A stretch of DNA of 64,000 bases. It comes from an uncultured Acetatifactor sp. Its GTDB lineage: Bacteria > Bacillota > Clostridia > Lachnospirales > Lachnospiraceae. The stretch spans positions 122,859 to 186,858 of the forward strand of contig CAKRZO010000005.1 in NCBI GenBank assembly GCA_934433135.1, written 5' to 3'. The position numbers and the translations under genes are program-made. The first letter of the stretch is position 1; the number at the start of each line of letters is the position of its first letter. This document shows, one piece after another, positions 8,898 to 18,324 of this stretch. Below the pieces are notes generated by a model, which saw nothing but the letters and a program-made list of their open reading frames with translations, was not told the origin of the DNA and did no database searches.

Positions 8898-10133
8898 TCA
8901 TCCGGGTTCCGATCCTTTCGCTCCGACATCGTGATATAAAGCAAGGTAACTGTCCGTCATTTTTTCCACGGAATTTTCCCTCCGGAGCTCTTCTGCCAAC
9001 GCTTCTCCCGACAAAAGCCCGTTATCCTCCTGCAGGGCTTTGCGAACCCCTTCATTCAGTGCCTGCTGGTCTTTTGTCTTTACAACAATGCCCCGTTTTC
9101 CTTTCAGCTGTTCCGGAGTTCCTCCGGATGCAAAGCCTACTACAGGTGTCCCGCAGGCCATGGCTTCCAGAACGACTGTGGCATAATTTTCTGCAAGGGA
9201 AGTCAGAACAAAAACATCCGCCATGGAATAGTATTCCGCTAACATGTCCGCATCTGCAGTGTTGGGCAGCGTAATAATATTGTCCGTATCTGCCGGCAGT
9301 GCATTCTTTTTTTCATCCCAGCCGATCAGAATCACTTTTGCTTCCTTCTGCAGCGCTTTGGCCATTTCCATCATATAAACCGCCCCTTTCCGGGAATCAT
9401 GGTACCCTGCTGCAATACCGAGGATCAGTTTTTCCTGCGGCTGATAACCGTATTTCTTCCGGCACGCCTGCTTATTCCTTGGATAAAAGGTGTGAGCGGT
9501 ATCAATTCCGTTACGAATCGTAATGCATTCATATTTCCCCAGAAAAGAGGCTTTCGCCATTTCGGTCAGCCAGTCGGAAGGCGATACAATTACCATTCCC
9601 GGCACTTCAAACATCTGCTTTTTACGCTTCCACATCCATGCGCTTCGGTCAAACCATTTGCTTTCCGGATATCTGTGAATGTCCGGGCAGTTTCCGCATC
9701 CTTCCTTCCACCTTTCGCATTCAAAGAAATAACCGCAGTCACCGGTAAAAGCAAAGCAATCGTGAAAAGTCCAGACACAGGGAAGCCCCTTTTTCCGTAA
9801 ATAAGAAAAAAGCAGCGGCAGATTTAAGTAATAACCATGCAGTGCATGCAGATGCACCACATCCGGCTGAACTTTCTCTATAAAAGTAAGCAGTCTGCGG
9901 GTAGCGGCTGTGTTATAAAATCCGTGTTTGCCGGTGATTCTGCCGGCAAGCGCCGATGCATAAACCTCGCAGGGCAGATCAAACCGGTAAACATTTTCTT
10001 CCTCCGGCCTCTTCCCTCTTCCGAATGCCACATAAGACTCTTCCTGTTTTTGTAAAAGCTGCCTGTGAATACAGGCGACAATCCTCGCAGCGCCGCCTTT
10101 GTCATAATGACTGTTGATCTGTAAAATTCTCAT
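8898..10133 (-). CDS. Glycosyltransferase family 4 (GT-B)
   Basis: A 411-residue protein with the GT-B two-domain layout. The N-terminal acceptor domain starts MRILQINSHYDKGGAARI, with the glycine-rich loop of family 4. The C-terminal donor domain contains SLAENYATVVLEAMACGTPVVGF, the EX7E-like nucleotide-sugar site. A cysteine-rich patch (GDCGYF, ERWKEGCGNC) near residues 130-150 is common in WcaC/WcaL-type relatives. It is a cytoplasmic retaining transferase of the polysaccharide cluster; the sugar is unknown. AGGAAAGGT lies directly before the ATG, and the gene follows the GT2 gene at 10149 by 15 bases. Confidence 0.92.
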   Translation of the reverse strand: MRILQINSHYDKGGAARIVACIHRQLLQKQEESYVAFGRGKRPEEENVYRFDLPCEVYASALAGRITGKHGFYNTAATRRLLTFIEKVQPDVVHLHALHGYYLNLPLLFSYLRKKGLPCVWTFHDCFAFTGDCGYFFECERWKEGCGNCPDIHRYPESKWFDRSAWMWKRKKQMFEVPGMVIVSPSDWLTEMAKASFLGKYECITIRNGIDTAHTFYPRNKQACRKKYGYQPQEKLILGIAAGYHDSRKGAVYMMEMAKALQKEAKVILIGWDEKKNALPADTDNIITLPNTADADMLAEYYSMADVFVLTSLAENYATVVLEAMACGTPVVGFASGGTPEQLKGKRGIVVKTKDQQALNEGVRKALQEDNGLLSGEALAEELRRENSVEKMTDSYLALYHDVGAKGSEPG

Positions 10134-10148
10134 ACCTTTCCTCTACTG

Positions 10149-10916
10149 CTACGAAAGAAGCATCTTGGCGCTTTCGATCAGAATGCATTCCGCCAGATAC
10201 CACCGACTGTACCCATTGATCCGGTAACAATACCGATACCTGTCCCGGATTCTTTCCACTGCTTTTTTCAGACTCTTTCGGTTACTGGCTCCCCCCATCA
10301 CAAAATCGGCCATAACCTTGTCTACCGTGGTAATCCGTCTGCCCTGCCTGCGCATCTGCAGATAAAATCCGTAATCGTCATGAATTCCCAGCATCCGGAA
10401 CGGGTATTCCTTATAAAGGGAGGCTTTCACAAACATCGTCGGGTGATTCCAGTCCCTGGAGGTCTGGAATTTCCGAAGCCTTGCTTTTTTTACGAATGTG
10501 CTGCCGTCCGCTTTATGCATCCGGATATTGCCGAATAGTAAATCCCATTCTCCCGTGGCAAGCACCTGCACAGCTGTCCATACTGCATCCTCTTCATACC
10601 AGTCGTCACTGTTGATCATGCCGATGATATCGCCTCCCGCTTTGCGGATTCCCTGATTCATGGCATCATAAATTCCTTTGTCCGGTTGACTGTAAATGTG
10701 ATATTCGATTCCTTTTTCCAAAAAAGCCTTTTCATACGTACGGGCAATTTCCACGGTTCTATCCTTACTTGCCCCGTCTATGATCAGATACTCCATGGTA
10801 AATCCCGTAAGTTTCTGACCGAGCACCGACTGAATCGTGCGCTCAATGGTCTTTTCGCTGTTATATGCTACGGTTATGATACTGACCGTGCAAACGCTGC
10901 TGTCGACTGATTCCAT
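10149..10916 (-). CDS. Glycosyltransferase family 2, WcaA/colanic-acid type
   Basis: A 255-residue single-domain GT-A protein. It has VSIITVAYNSEKTI at the N-terminus, a YLIIDGASKDRT donor loop, and the characteristic QPDKGIYDAMNQGIRKAGGDIIGMINSDD segment, where INSDD provides the metal-binding acidic residues. This small GT2 subgroup is common in capsule and colanic-acid clusters. GGAGG lies four bases before the ATG. It lies between the small phosphoglycosyl transferase and the GT4 gene on the same strand, so it probably acts early in repeat-unit assembly; the order of action is inferred. Confidence 0.93.
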   Translation of the reverse strand: MESVDSSVCTVSIITVAYNSEKTIERTIQSVLGQKLTGFTMEYLIIDGASKDRTVEIARTYEKAFLEKGIEYHIYSQPDKGIYDAMNQGIRKAGGDIIGMINSDDWYEEDAVWTAVQVLATGEWDLLFGNIRMHKADGSTFVKKARLRKFQTSRDWNHPTMFVKASLYKEYPFRMLGIHDDYGFYLQMRRQGRRITTVDKVMADFVMGGASNRKSLKKAVERIRDRYRYCYRINGYSRWYLAECILIESAKMLLS

Positions 10917-10963
10917 CTTTCCTCCGTTCCGCAGAGACTTTCGTTCCTGCTCTTCTTTTCCGG

Positions 10964-11590
10964 TTATGGTTTCTTTTGTGCTCCGGTTCCGCCTTCAACA
11001 ACACCATCTTCTCTCAGAACACTGAGAAAGGTTGCGAAGAAGCACTTTATGTCCATCCCCGCCCCCATTTTTTCCACGTATTCTCCGTCCAAGGCCGCCT
11101 TTTTGGGAATTTCCAGTTCATCTCTTCCGTTAATCTGTGCCCAGCCGGTGAGTCCCGGTCTGATATCATTGGCTCCGTACCGGTCTCTTTGTTCCAGAAG
11201 ATCGTATTGATTCCAAAGCGCAGGTCTGGGTCCCACAATGGCCATATCGCCTTTTAGGATATTGAAAAGCTGGGGCAGTTCGTCCAGACTGGTTTTTCGT
11301 AAAAACTTTCCCGCTCCGGTAATGTACTGCTCCGGATCCTTAAGCAGGTGTGTAGGTGTATCCTGCGGCGTATCGATACGCATGGATCGGAATTTTAAGA
11401 TCTGAAAATACTTCTTATGAATTCCCACTCTTTTTTGTCGGAAAAAAATAGGACCTCTGGAATCCGCCTTAATCCAGATAATTAAAATCAGAAAAAGCGG
11501 AGACAACACGATACATCCCAACAATGACAGGCAAAAATCCGTCCCCCTTTTCAAAATCAAATAGGCGGTTTTCTTTTTTTCCATTTTCAA
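10964..11590 (-). CDS. Small phosphoglycosyl transferase (monotopic PglC/WcaJ-core type)
   Basis: A 208-residue bacterial sugar transferase of minimal size. One N-terminal hydrophobic re-entrant helix precedes FRQKRVGIHKKYFQILKFRSMR. The downstream motifs DELPQLFNILKGDMAIVGPRP and RPGLTGWAQINGRD are diagnostic. It moves a sugar-1-phosphate from a UDP-sugar to undecaprenyl phosphate, starting a lipid-linked glycan on the cytoplasmic face. It is the second such enzyme in the cluster, the larger one being at 21436-22878. The first codon is TTG, with GAGG eight bases upstream; an ATG at 11584 is the alternative. Confidence 0.93.
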   Translation of the reverse strand: MKMEKKKTAYLILKRGTDFCLSLLGCIVLSPLFLILIIWIKADSRGPIFFRQKRVGIHKKYFQILKFRSMRIDTPQDTPTHLLKDPEQYITGAGKFLRKTSLDELPQLFNILKGDMAIVGPRPALWNQYDLLEQRDRYGANDIRPGLTGWAQINGRDELEIPKKAALDGEYVEKMGAGMDIKCFFATFLSVLREDGVVEGGTGAQKKP

Positions 11591-11637
11591 TCTATTTTCC
11601 TCTTTTCTGTCTTTTTTACTCTAACAACGCCATCGTG

Positions 11638-13389
11638 TTACTTCAACCGGTACAGCCAGATTCCCCAGTAACTTTCCGGGGTTCCAAAATATCCCAAAAA
11701 TTCCAGATTTAAGGCATCGGGATCCACAATGCGTCCGCCGGAAAAGAGATAACTGCAGCCGAGGTTTTTCAGCGCCTCCATATCAAATTCCAGATCCTCG
11801 AAAACAGCTTCATCCCTTTTGGACAGGTAATAATAGGTACCGCTGGAGGCATTAAACAGGTAACATCTGCTGCCCCATCGGTCAAAATAAATCCTGGCCG
11901 GTTCGCATTTTTCCAGTTCTTTTTCAATGACCTTCCGAAACCTATGCTTATATTCCAGGGAATAATTATTAGAATATCCGTCCACTGTATAAAATCCATG
12001 CATCAGGGCAGGTGCCGGGCTGATGCCCAGATGCGCAATCCGGTAAGTTTCCATATCCGCACCGATCGCCTCTTCCAGCTGCTGCATCAGATCCTCTGCA
12101 TAAAAGCTTTCCCAGGAAATATATCCGGTAACGGAGGAACCGTTGTTCCACTGATTCACATTCTGATAAAACATACCGGAATTTTTGATTTGATTCACAC
12201 CGGGCAGACACAGAATCCCTAAAAGCAGCAGGGTAAAAATGCTTTTTTTCCGATTCCACCAGATCCCCGCAGCAATTCCCAGTTCCAGATACCACAAGGC
12301 AGGATACAGCCAATAAAAACGCTCCGCTTGAAAATAACGTAAAAAACCGTTTTGTTTGTTCTTCCAATCCGTAACAGCCTGCCCGCGAAGCAGACCATAC
12401 AAAACGGCAATGGCGCACAGCAAGCCGAAGATGCCCACGGCCAGCCATATCTGCTTTCGCTGCTCTTTACGGAAGGTTCTTATCCGCACCAACGCCAAAA
12501 TGATAAGCAATAGAATCGGCAGGATAAAATACCGGTGCAGAGAAACCGCATGCTGACCGCTGTTTAAAAACAGATCCCTTATGCTTTCCCACACCGGATG
12601 GGATTCGTTCATCTGCTCCGCACGATGGCTGATGTACTGCGCTTTTCCCAGAATCAACTCATAAAACAGCCTGTAATTGACCCCCAGATAACAAATAAGC
12701 AGCAGGATTCCTCCCGCAAAGACTTCCCTTGCCTTCTCTTTCCGCAAAAGAAGAACCGCCATTCCTACCGCCCATAATCCTAATATCACATATCCGATCA
12801 GCACCAGATGGGTTGTCAAACCGAACAGCAAAATCAGAAGATAGGAAAGTACTTTTCTTTTTTGCTGATACAGCTGTCCGAAAGCATAGAAAACCAGCGG
12901 AACGCCTGCCACCGACAGTCCGTAAACCGGCATCATGGGAAGCATGGCAAATAACATCCCGGTTAAAAATGCCCAGATGCTGCTTTTGGTGATAAGCCGG
13001 ATGCATCCGTACATTCCCAGAAACGCGCAAAACGCAACCGCAACAGCCTGTATCAAAAACGCCGGAAAGGCCGGAAAGATACGGTATAATAAAACAAACA
13101 AAACAGCGGATGGCTGCGCCGCCGTCTTTTCCACACCATTCATCATCTGCGGGAAGATATCCACATGTTTTCCCAGATAACGTGCATTCCAGATATAGGT
13201 AAGCAATGTTTCATCCAGCTGGTCATGAACCGTGAAAACGCTTCCTTCGCCTAACATAAGACAGGGCAGGAACGAGGCTGCCACCAGAATAAGGCCAAGC
13301 CACCAAAGCGGCTTTCCATCCAGCCATTCGATTTTTCGATTCAATCCCTTTATGCCGGATTGCAGTTTCCCTTTCATCCCTTCTTTCAC
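11638..13389 (-). CDS. Large multi-pass membrane protein (DUF6044/YkoS-like, tentative)
   Basis: A 583-residue protein with about twelve hydrophobic segments and a soluble C-terminal region of about 170 residues. The first outside loop reads GSVFTVHDQLDETLLTY, and acidic residues there recall GT-C-type enzymes and the YfhO/YkoS group. I do not recognise it firmly; the DUF6044 assignment is from memory of the family pattern. The role is probably outside-face glycan modification or polymerisation. The start is GTG at 13389, supported by AAGGAGG nine bases upstream; ATG 13377 is the alternative. It sits between a GT2 gene and the small phosphoglycosyl transferase. Confidence 0.68.
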   Translation of the reverse strand: MKEGMKGKLQSGIKGLNRKIEWLDGKPLWWLGLILVAASFLPCLMLGEGSVFTVHDQLDETLLTYIWNARYLGKHVDIFPQMMNGVEKTAAQPSAVLFVLLYRIFPAFPAFLIQAVAVAFCAFLGMYGCIRLITKSSIWAFLTGMLFAMLPMMPVYGLSVAGVPLVFYAFGQLYQQKRKVLSYLLILLFGLTTHLVLIGYVILGLWAVGMAVLLLRKEKAREVFAGGILLLICYLGVNYRLFYELILGKAQYISHRAEQMNESHPVWESIRDLFLNSGQHAVSLHRYFILPILLLIILALVRIRTFRKEQRKQIWLAVGIFGLLCAIAVLYGLLRGQAVTDWKNKQNGFLRYFQAERFYWLYPALWYLELGIAAGIWWNRKKSIFTLLLLGILCLPGVNQIKNSGMFYQNVNQWNNGSSVTGYISWESFYAEDLMQQLEEAIGADMETYRIAHLGISPAPALMHGFYTVDGYSNNYSLEYKHRFRKVIEKELEKCEPARIYFDRWGSRCYLFNASSGTYYYLSKRDEAVFEDLEFDMEALKNLGCSYLFSGGRIVDPDALNLEFLGYFGTPESYWGIWLYRLK

Positions 13390-13506
13390 CTGACAGCCCC
13401 TCCTTTCCTCTTTTTTATTGCTCTCTTTCTTGCAGTTCTTATTTTTCCTACTGTTTTTATCCTTTTCCGTTCTTACTCTTTTTTAACTTTTACATGCTTC
13501 CGGCTT

Positions 13507-14508
13507 TTACGCTTTTCGTTTCATTTTTATTTCATGGATCTTGCGGACGCTCTTCGGTGCCAAAGCAAGCAATGTATGGTACAGGCGGTTTTTCTTCGAC
13601 AGGTATGGGTTTTGCATCGCCTGCGGCCAGCTTTTGCGAAGCCATTTTACTTTTTGTTGGAAGCCGTCTTCTTCCCGGTTCATCCGGCTTATGGGAATAT
13701 GGAGCATATAATCCAGGTGCTGTATGACACAGAAGCGGAACGCTTCTTTCTTAAGTCTCGGCAATTTCTCTTTCGCAAGCCGCACCACCATCAGCGCATT
13801 ATCCACATTGTCCGCATACACTCTGGAAAAAGCCTCCGGATCTGTCTTGCGGGTATTGCTTCCGCTCCGGTAAAAAACATGATATCCGTAATCCGGCAGG
13901 CAGATGACATCTGCCTGTTCTTCTGCCAGCAAATCCACCAGCAGATGAAAATCTTCGTTTAAAACCCCTTCCGGGAAACGCCGCTTTCCCAAAAGCTCTC
14001 TTTTGATCAGCTTCGTGCAAAAAGAACAGTCTCCCCGATGCAGAAAAAGCTCCTTTAAAAAATCCTCATAAGAAATTTCCTGCTCTTCTTCGGGAGGCGT
14101 GCACAGATCCGGCAGCCTTTTTCCGCTCTCATCAATCTCATCTCTGCCGATCTGCGCAATTCCCTTTCCGCTTTTTATAAGAGCTTTGACAAGCTTTTCA
14201 TACATATCCGGCTCAATGTAATCATCGCTGTCTACAAAACCAAGATACGCTCCATGTGCGCGTTCGATTCCGAAATTTCTGGCGCTGGAAGATCCGCCGT
14301 TTTCCTTATGGAAAACACGGATACGCGCATCTTCTTTCGCAAGACTGTCACACAGTTGCCCGGTTCCGTCCGTTGAACCGTCATCCACCAGAAAAATCTC
14401 CAGATTCTCGTATGTCTGCGCTGTAACGGAACGGACACACCGCGGCAGATACTCCAGGATATTATAAACCGGTACGATAATACTTACAAGAGGATTTTGT
14501 TCGCTCAT
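13507..14508 (-). CDS. Glycosyltransferase family 2
   Basis: A 333-residue GT-A enzyme. VSIIVPVYNILEYLPRC opens the fold, then FLVDDGSTDGTG forms the donor loop and YLGFVDSDDYIEPD carries the DXD-like metal site. The C-terminal part after residue 220 is basic and amphipathic, typical of membrane-associated capsule transferases. It probably adds one sugar to the polyprenyl-linked repeat unit. The SD is weak. A T-rich gap of 117 bases without a gene follows, then the large membrane protein. Confidence 0.93.
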   Translation of the reverse strand: MSEQNPLVSIIVPVYNILEYLPRCVRSVTAQTYENLEIFLVDDGSTDGTGQLCDSLAKEDARIRVFHKENGGSSSARNFGIERAHGAYLGFVDSDDYIEPDMYEKLVKALIKSGKGIAQIGRDEIDESGKRLPDLCTPPEEEQEISYEDFLKELFLHRGDCSFCTKLIKRELLGKRRFPEGVLNEDFHLLVDLLAEEQADVICLPDYGYHVFYRSGSNTRKTDPEAFSRVYADNVDNALMVVRLAKEKLPRLKKEAFRFCVIQHLDYMLHIPISRMNREEDGFQQKVKWLRKSWPQAMQNPYLSKKNRLYHTLLALAPKSVRKIHEIKMKRKA

Positions 14509-14540
14509 AATTCTCTGCTTCCATCCTTGTTATTTTGTTA

Positions 14541-15860
14541 TTACTTTGCTATTGCTTTCCCTGACTTCTGCTTTTTCAAAAGATGCCGCTTCATTTCCTG
14601 CTCTCCTATTACAGGTGCCGGAGAACAGGGACCCGCTGAAAACAGGGAACGTGCCTGAAGCAGGCGTTCTTTGAGAAGCGGAGCTTCTCCCGTTTTTCCC
14701 TTTTCAGCTTCCGAAGTGCAGGTTTCGATGTCTGCTTTCCGAAACATGCCAAGGGTTTCCATTAACAAAAGAAGTCTGCGTGCGGCTTCTTCCGGATTCC
14801 ATTCCTTTGCAATGGTCTGATAAGCCGCCTCTCCCAGTCTTCTGCATTCCTCCGGATGAAGGCAAAGCGCTTCTGTCATTTTAAATAACTCCTGCGGCTT
14901 TCCTTCTTCGTAAATTTTCCCGTTTTCTTCCGGTTCGATCAAAAAAGGAACCGCACCGATCATATGACCGGCAACGACCGCGCAGCCACTGTTCATGGCT
15001 TCATTAATCACGGCTCCCCACCCTTCTATACGGTCACTGGTCATCAAAAAGATATCCGCTTTTTCCATAAAGCCGCGAACCTCTGCGGGTGTAAGGAATC
15101 CACGGAGAGTAACGCAATCATCCAGATCCAATTCTCTCTTAAGTTTTAAAACTTCCTCTTCCAAAAGTCCCCCGCCGATGATATCCATATGAAAAGGAAC
15201 CTTTCTTTCTTTCAGATATGCCGCTGTCCTAAGGGCAAGCTCCGGATGCTTGCAGGGAATGAACCTTGCTGCCCACAAAATCCTGGGTACGGCTCCTTTC
15301 GATTCTCCAAATCCTTTCCCGGAAAACAGCTTCTCCGTGTTATATTCCTTTGCCTGGGTAAAATACCCCCAGCGGAACATTTTTTTCGGATAAGCTCTCA
15401 CCAGATGGAAATCCGATGCCACATAAGCGCCGGAACACAGAAGATAAACCGGCGCCCTTCGATAACGGGTGTGATCCTTGTATTTCTGCAGCAATCCTCT
15501 GGGGGAAATCATTTTCCATTGCCCGCTGCGATAAAGTCTTTCGCTGTAACGCATCACAGGTTTTTCTCCCATCCGTGTCAGAGCAAGTCTCGGTCTTAAA
15601 TAGCTTTCCTCATCCGTCCCGCCGTAGAGAACCGCCTGCGCCTCTAAAATCAGCCGGTCGCAAAGCTCTTTTTCTTCATAATACAGGTGCAGATAAGGAA
15701 GCTGTTCCCCTGCATTCCATCCCATCTTAACCCGCTCTTCTTCCATCGGCTCGGTCTGAATAAAGCAAAAGCTTCCGTTAAGCTGTTCGTACATGGCATT
15801 GCAAAACGGTATCTGGTGATGGTTGATATAATTGGATACAAATACAACTTTATATTCCAT
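14541..15860 (-). CDS. Glycosyltransferase family 4-like (GT-B)
   Basis: About 439 residues. The N-terminus EYKVVFVSNYINHHQIPF is the typical start of a GT-B acceptor domain. The C-terminal donor domain has ILWAARFIPCKHPELA and INEAMNSGCAVVAGHMIGAVPFLI. A basic tail of about 60 residues extends beyond the usual domain end. The start at 15860 is preferred over ATG 15872 because GAGG lies six bases before it. The upstream flank is a multi-hairpin repeat whose end supplies this ribosome-binding site. The transferred sugar is unknown. Confidence 0.88.
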   Translation of the reverse strand: MEYKVVFVSNYINHHQIPFCNAMYEQLNGSFCFIQTEPMEEERVKMGWNAGEQLPYLHLYYEEKELCDRLILEAQAVLYGGTDEESYLRPRLALTRMGEKPVMRYSERLYRSGQWKMISPRGLLQKYKDHTRYRRAPVYLLCSGAYVASDFHLVRAYPKKMFRWGYFTQAKEYNTEKLFSGKGFGESKGAVPRILWAARFIPCKHPELALRTAAYLKERKVPFHMDIIGGGLLEEEVLKLKRELDLDDCVTLRGFLTPAEVRGFMEKADIFLMTSDRIEGWGAVINEAMNSGCAVVAGHMIGAVPFLIEPEENGKIYEEGKPQELFKMTEALCLHPEECRRLGEAAYQTIAKEWNPEEAARRLLLLMETLGMFRKADIETCTSEAEKGKTGEAPLLKERLLQARSLFSAGPCSPAPVIGEQEMKRHLLKKQKSGKAIAK

Positions 15861-15870
15861 TTTAATCCTC

Positions 15871-16010
15871 ATTTCTGAGCGACTTCGTCGCGAAGAGGCG
15901 AAGAGAAATTCGCGTAGGCGATTTCTCTTCTGCCATCAAAGCAATTTGTTTTCGCTCAGAAACAAATTGCCGTGTGAAAAAATGGCATTTCAATGCATTT
16001 TTTCACACTA
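15871..16010. repeat. Multi-hairpin intergenic repeat
   Basis: Four hairpins lie in a row: CGAC-TTC-GTCG (15880-15890); AGAGAAAT with ATTTCTCT (15902-15928); GCAATTTGTT with AACAAATTGC (15941-15970); and a perfect 13-bp stem GTGTGAAAAAATG with CATTTTTTCACAC (15972-16008) that reaches the stop of the upstream gene. Parts recur as TTTCTGAGCGRCTT next to 16016 and 20304. It may act as an mRNA-processing or attenuation structure between two transferase genes. Confidence 0.75.
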
Positions 16011-17399
16011 GTCTCCATTTCTGAGCGGCTTTGTCGCTATTTCTGCATAGATTTCCATCAGTCTTTCGGAATTCATCCCTCTATCATGTGTTATTTTTGC
16101 ATGTTCTCTTGCATTTTCTCCATACCATATTGCTTTGTCAAGATCGGAAAACATTTGTAAAACTGCATCTTTTAACGCATTTACGGTATCTTTCAGATTT
16201 CCTTCCGGATATTCCATTTCATCACGTTTGTTATAATATTCATCTCTGCCGCTTCGATAGCCCCTGTATACAATTCCGTCTCTGTCCGCCGTAAAAATAT
16301 CCTGAATACCTCCCACATCCGCACTGACACAGGGCATTCCCAAAAGCATTGCCTCTCCCAGGGAATTTGGAGAATTCTCAATGGAGGAGCAGCAAACGAA
16401 AAGACCGCTTCTCAAATATTCCTTTTTCATTCCGGCTGCATCCAGCCGCCCTGCAAATTCCACTTTCTCTTCCAGATGGTATTGCCGGATAAGCTTGCGG
16501 ATATAGTTTCCGTAAGAAGAAGTTCCGAGAGTCTCTAGAATTTTCATTGTCCCTAAAATACGAAAGCGGCTGTGTATAATGCTGTTTCCAGCCACACAGA
16601 TCCTGGTATCCGGGTAAACTTTCAGGATATCCGGGAGCGCAAGCAGCATATAATGCAATCCTTTGATCGGGTAATCGCCCTGACTCAAAAAAATCCTGTG
16701 AGGTTCGCACTTCCCTGGTTCCCACTTTCCGGTATAAAATTCCGGGCGCAGTGTCTCGTTTAAAAGAAAGTATTCTGCATCCGGATTCCATTTATGTGTA
16801 TAATAGCGGTCCCAACCGGTTCTTCCGGTCACGTTTCCGGTCTCCTTTATGGCTTCTATTTCTTTTTCCCCACGCTGTACATACTTTTCCCTCTGCTTAG
16901 GCAGGCTGTCCCTTTTCAAAAAATCCCGAAGAGTCACATTGCGAATCACTTTCTTCGGAAGATCCGCCATATAGGCATCCGCATATACCGAGCAAAGCCC
17001 TTGAATGCCGATCAGAACCTTCTGCGGATCCCTGCAGGCACGCACCGCTGCCAGCGTATGCCCGTATTCCGTTCCGAAGCAATGAACCACATCCGGTTTA
17101 AAGTCTTCCAGAATCTTTCGCATCTGCTCTTCCAGCTGCGGATCATACTCATGAGCTGCAGCCGTATTTTCCGCAAATCCGTAACATATCATTCTGCCGA
17201 ATTCCTCCCGGTAACCTGTCAAAGACTCATCGCCCGGGAATGCCACACCCAGTTTGATCCGGTTTTCTTCCTGTGACTTCTCAGGCTTTAAGATTTCTTC
17301 CAGAAGACCGGTAAGCCAGCCCTCCTTATTGCTTGCCGGTTTTTTCAGATGCTGCGCGATCACGGGAAGCATAATATTGCATATCCACAATACTTTCAT
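16008..17399 (-). CDS. Glycosyltransferase family 4 (GT-B)
   Basis: About 463 residues. MKVLWICNIMLP opens the acceptor domain, and DVVHCFGTEYGHTLAA is a conserved strand of this domain. The donor half has IFLSQGDYPIKGLHYML, then SSIENSPNSLGEAMLLGMPCVSADVGG, in which the EX7E-like acidic residues bind the nucleotide sugar. The start at 17399 fits the family consensus and follows GGAAAGGA. The frame extends to ATG 17423 (AAGGAA upstream), which would overlap the preceding GT2 gene by 20 bases. The stop codon is embedded in the terminal hairpin of the intergenic repeat. Confidence 0.9.
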   Translation of the reverse strand: MKVLWICNIMLPVIAQHLKKPASNKEGWLTGLLEEILKPEKSQEENRIKLGVAFPGDESLTGYREEFGRMICYGFAENTAAAHEYDPQLEEQMRKILEDFKPDVVHCFGTEYGHTLAAVRACRDPQKVLIGIQGLCSVYADAYMADLPKKVIRNVTLRDFLKRDSLPKQREKYVQRGEKEIEAIKETGNVTGRTGWDRYYTHKWNPDAEYFLLNETLRPEFYTGKWEPGKCEPHRIFLSQGDYPIKGLHYMLLALPDILKVYPDTRICVAGNSIIHSRFRILGTMKILETLGTSSYGNYIRKLIRQYHLEEKVEFAGRLDAAGMKKEYLRSGLFVCCSSIENSPNSLGEAMLLGMPCVSADVGGIQDIFTADRDGIVYRGYRSGRDEYYNKRDEMEYPEGNLKDTVNALKDAVLQMFSDLDKAIWYGENAREHAKITHDRGMNSERLMEIYAEIATKPLRNGD

Positions 17400-17403
17400 C
17401 GCT

Positions 17404-18246
17404 TCAGTTTCCTTTCCTGCCATAAAGGCATTCCTTCGCTTTATGATACATTCCGGAAAAGGTGCTGCTTTGCGCCATTTTCCGACGAAGCGGTGCTAAC
17501 GTAAGCGCCATCACCAGATGATACCCAAGCAAACTCCCTTTGCTCATATACTTCCGGGTAATCAGTCGGTGCTCCTGTCTGTCTCTTTTCTCATTTTCCG
17601 GGCTTTCCGAATATCCGCCGCCTTCATAAGCCGCCACCGTCCGGTTCAGGTAAATCATATCCGCATGAGCTTTGTAATAGCACCACAAAAAATGCTCATA
17701 ATCCGCACGAATGCGATAAGAAAGATCATACTGTCTTTCCGCAAACAGCGCTCTTCCGTAAAAGCAGGACTGATGACAGGGAATATTACGATAACAGGTA
17801 AAGCCCGTAATCTTCGGTGCGGAATGAACCTGAGCACGGGTCTGCTCACAGAAGGTATCTCCGTACAGAATCTGCGCAGGTACGCGGAAGTTGTCTGTAT
17901 CGGCTGTATTGGAGTGATCGCTACAAACTTCTGCCCTTTTGGCCGTATCTTTCAGAACCTCTTTATCGTAAAAAGTATCCCCGCAATTTAAGAAACACAG
18001 ATACTGTCCCTTACTTAACGCAATTGCCTGATTCATGGCATCATAAATACTTTTATCCGCCTGCTCAAAAATCCGAATTCGCGGATCCTGCCCGTAAAGA
18101 CGCTTTAACTCTTCCACCCAACCATCTTTGGAACATCCGTCTTTCACTACAATTTCATAGTCTTCAAAGCTCTGTTCCAAAACACTTTTTATTGTCTTTT
18201 TCCATTTTTCCCCCGGGTTTAAGGCCACCACAATAATGCTGAACAT
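17404..18246 (-). CDS. Glycosyltransferase family 2, WcaA-like
   Basis: About 280 residues: MFSIIVVALNPGEKWKKTI, then EIVVKDGCSKDGW, EQADKSIYDAMNQAIALSKG and LCFLNCGDTFYD, the last being the metal-binding segment. It belongs to the same GT2 subgroup as the gene at 10149. The start at 18246 is chosen because AAGGA sits seven bases upstream; the longer frame from ATG 18276 has its SD too close. It ends four bases before the preferred start of the next transferase, consistent with coupled translation. Confidence 0.92.
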   Translation of the reverse strand: MFSIIVVALNPGEKWKKTIKSVLEQSFEDYEIVVKDGCSKDGWVEELKRLYGQDPRIRIFEQADKSIYDAMNQAIALSKGQYLCFLNCGDTFYDKEVLKDTAKRAEVCSDHSNTADTDNFRVPAQILYGDTFCEQTRAQVHSAPKITGFTCYRNIPCHQSCFYGRALFAERQYDLSYRIRADYEHFLWCYYKAHADMIYLNRTVAAYEGGGYSESPENEKRDRQEHRLITRKYMSKGSLLGYHLVMALTLAPLRRKMAQSSTFSGMYHKAKECLYGRKGN

Positions 18247-18324
18247 AGGTGTTTCCTTTGCACTGATCTGCTTCATCTTCCTTCTGTTTCCTCTTTCCTT
18301 ACTTCTATTCTTGTTTTTCTACTT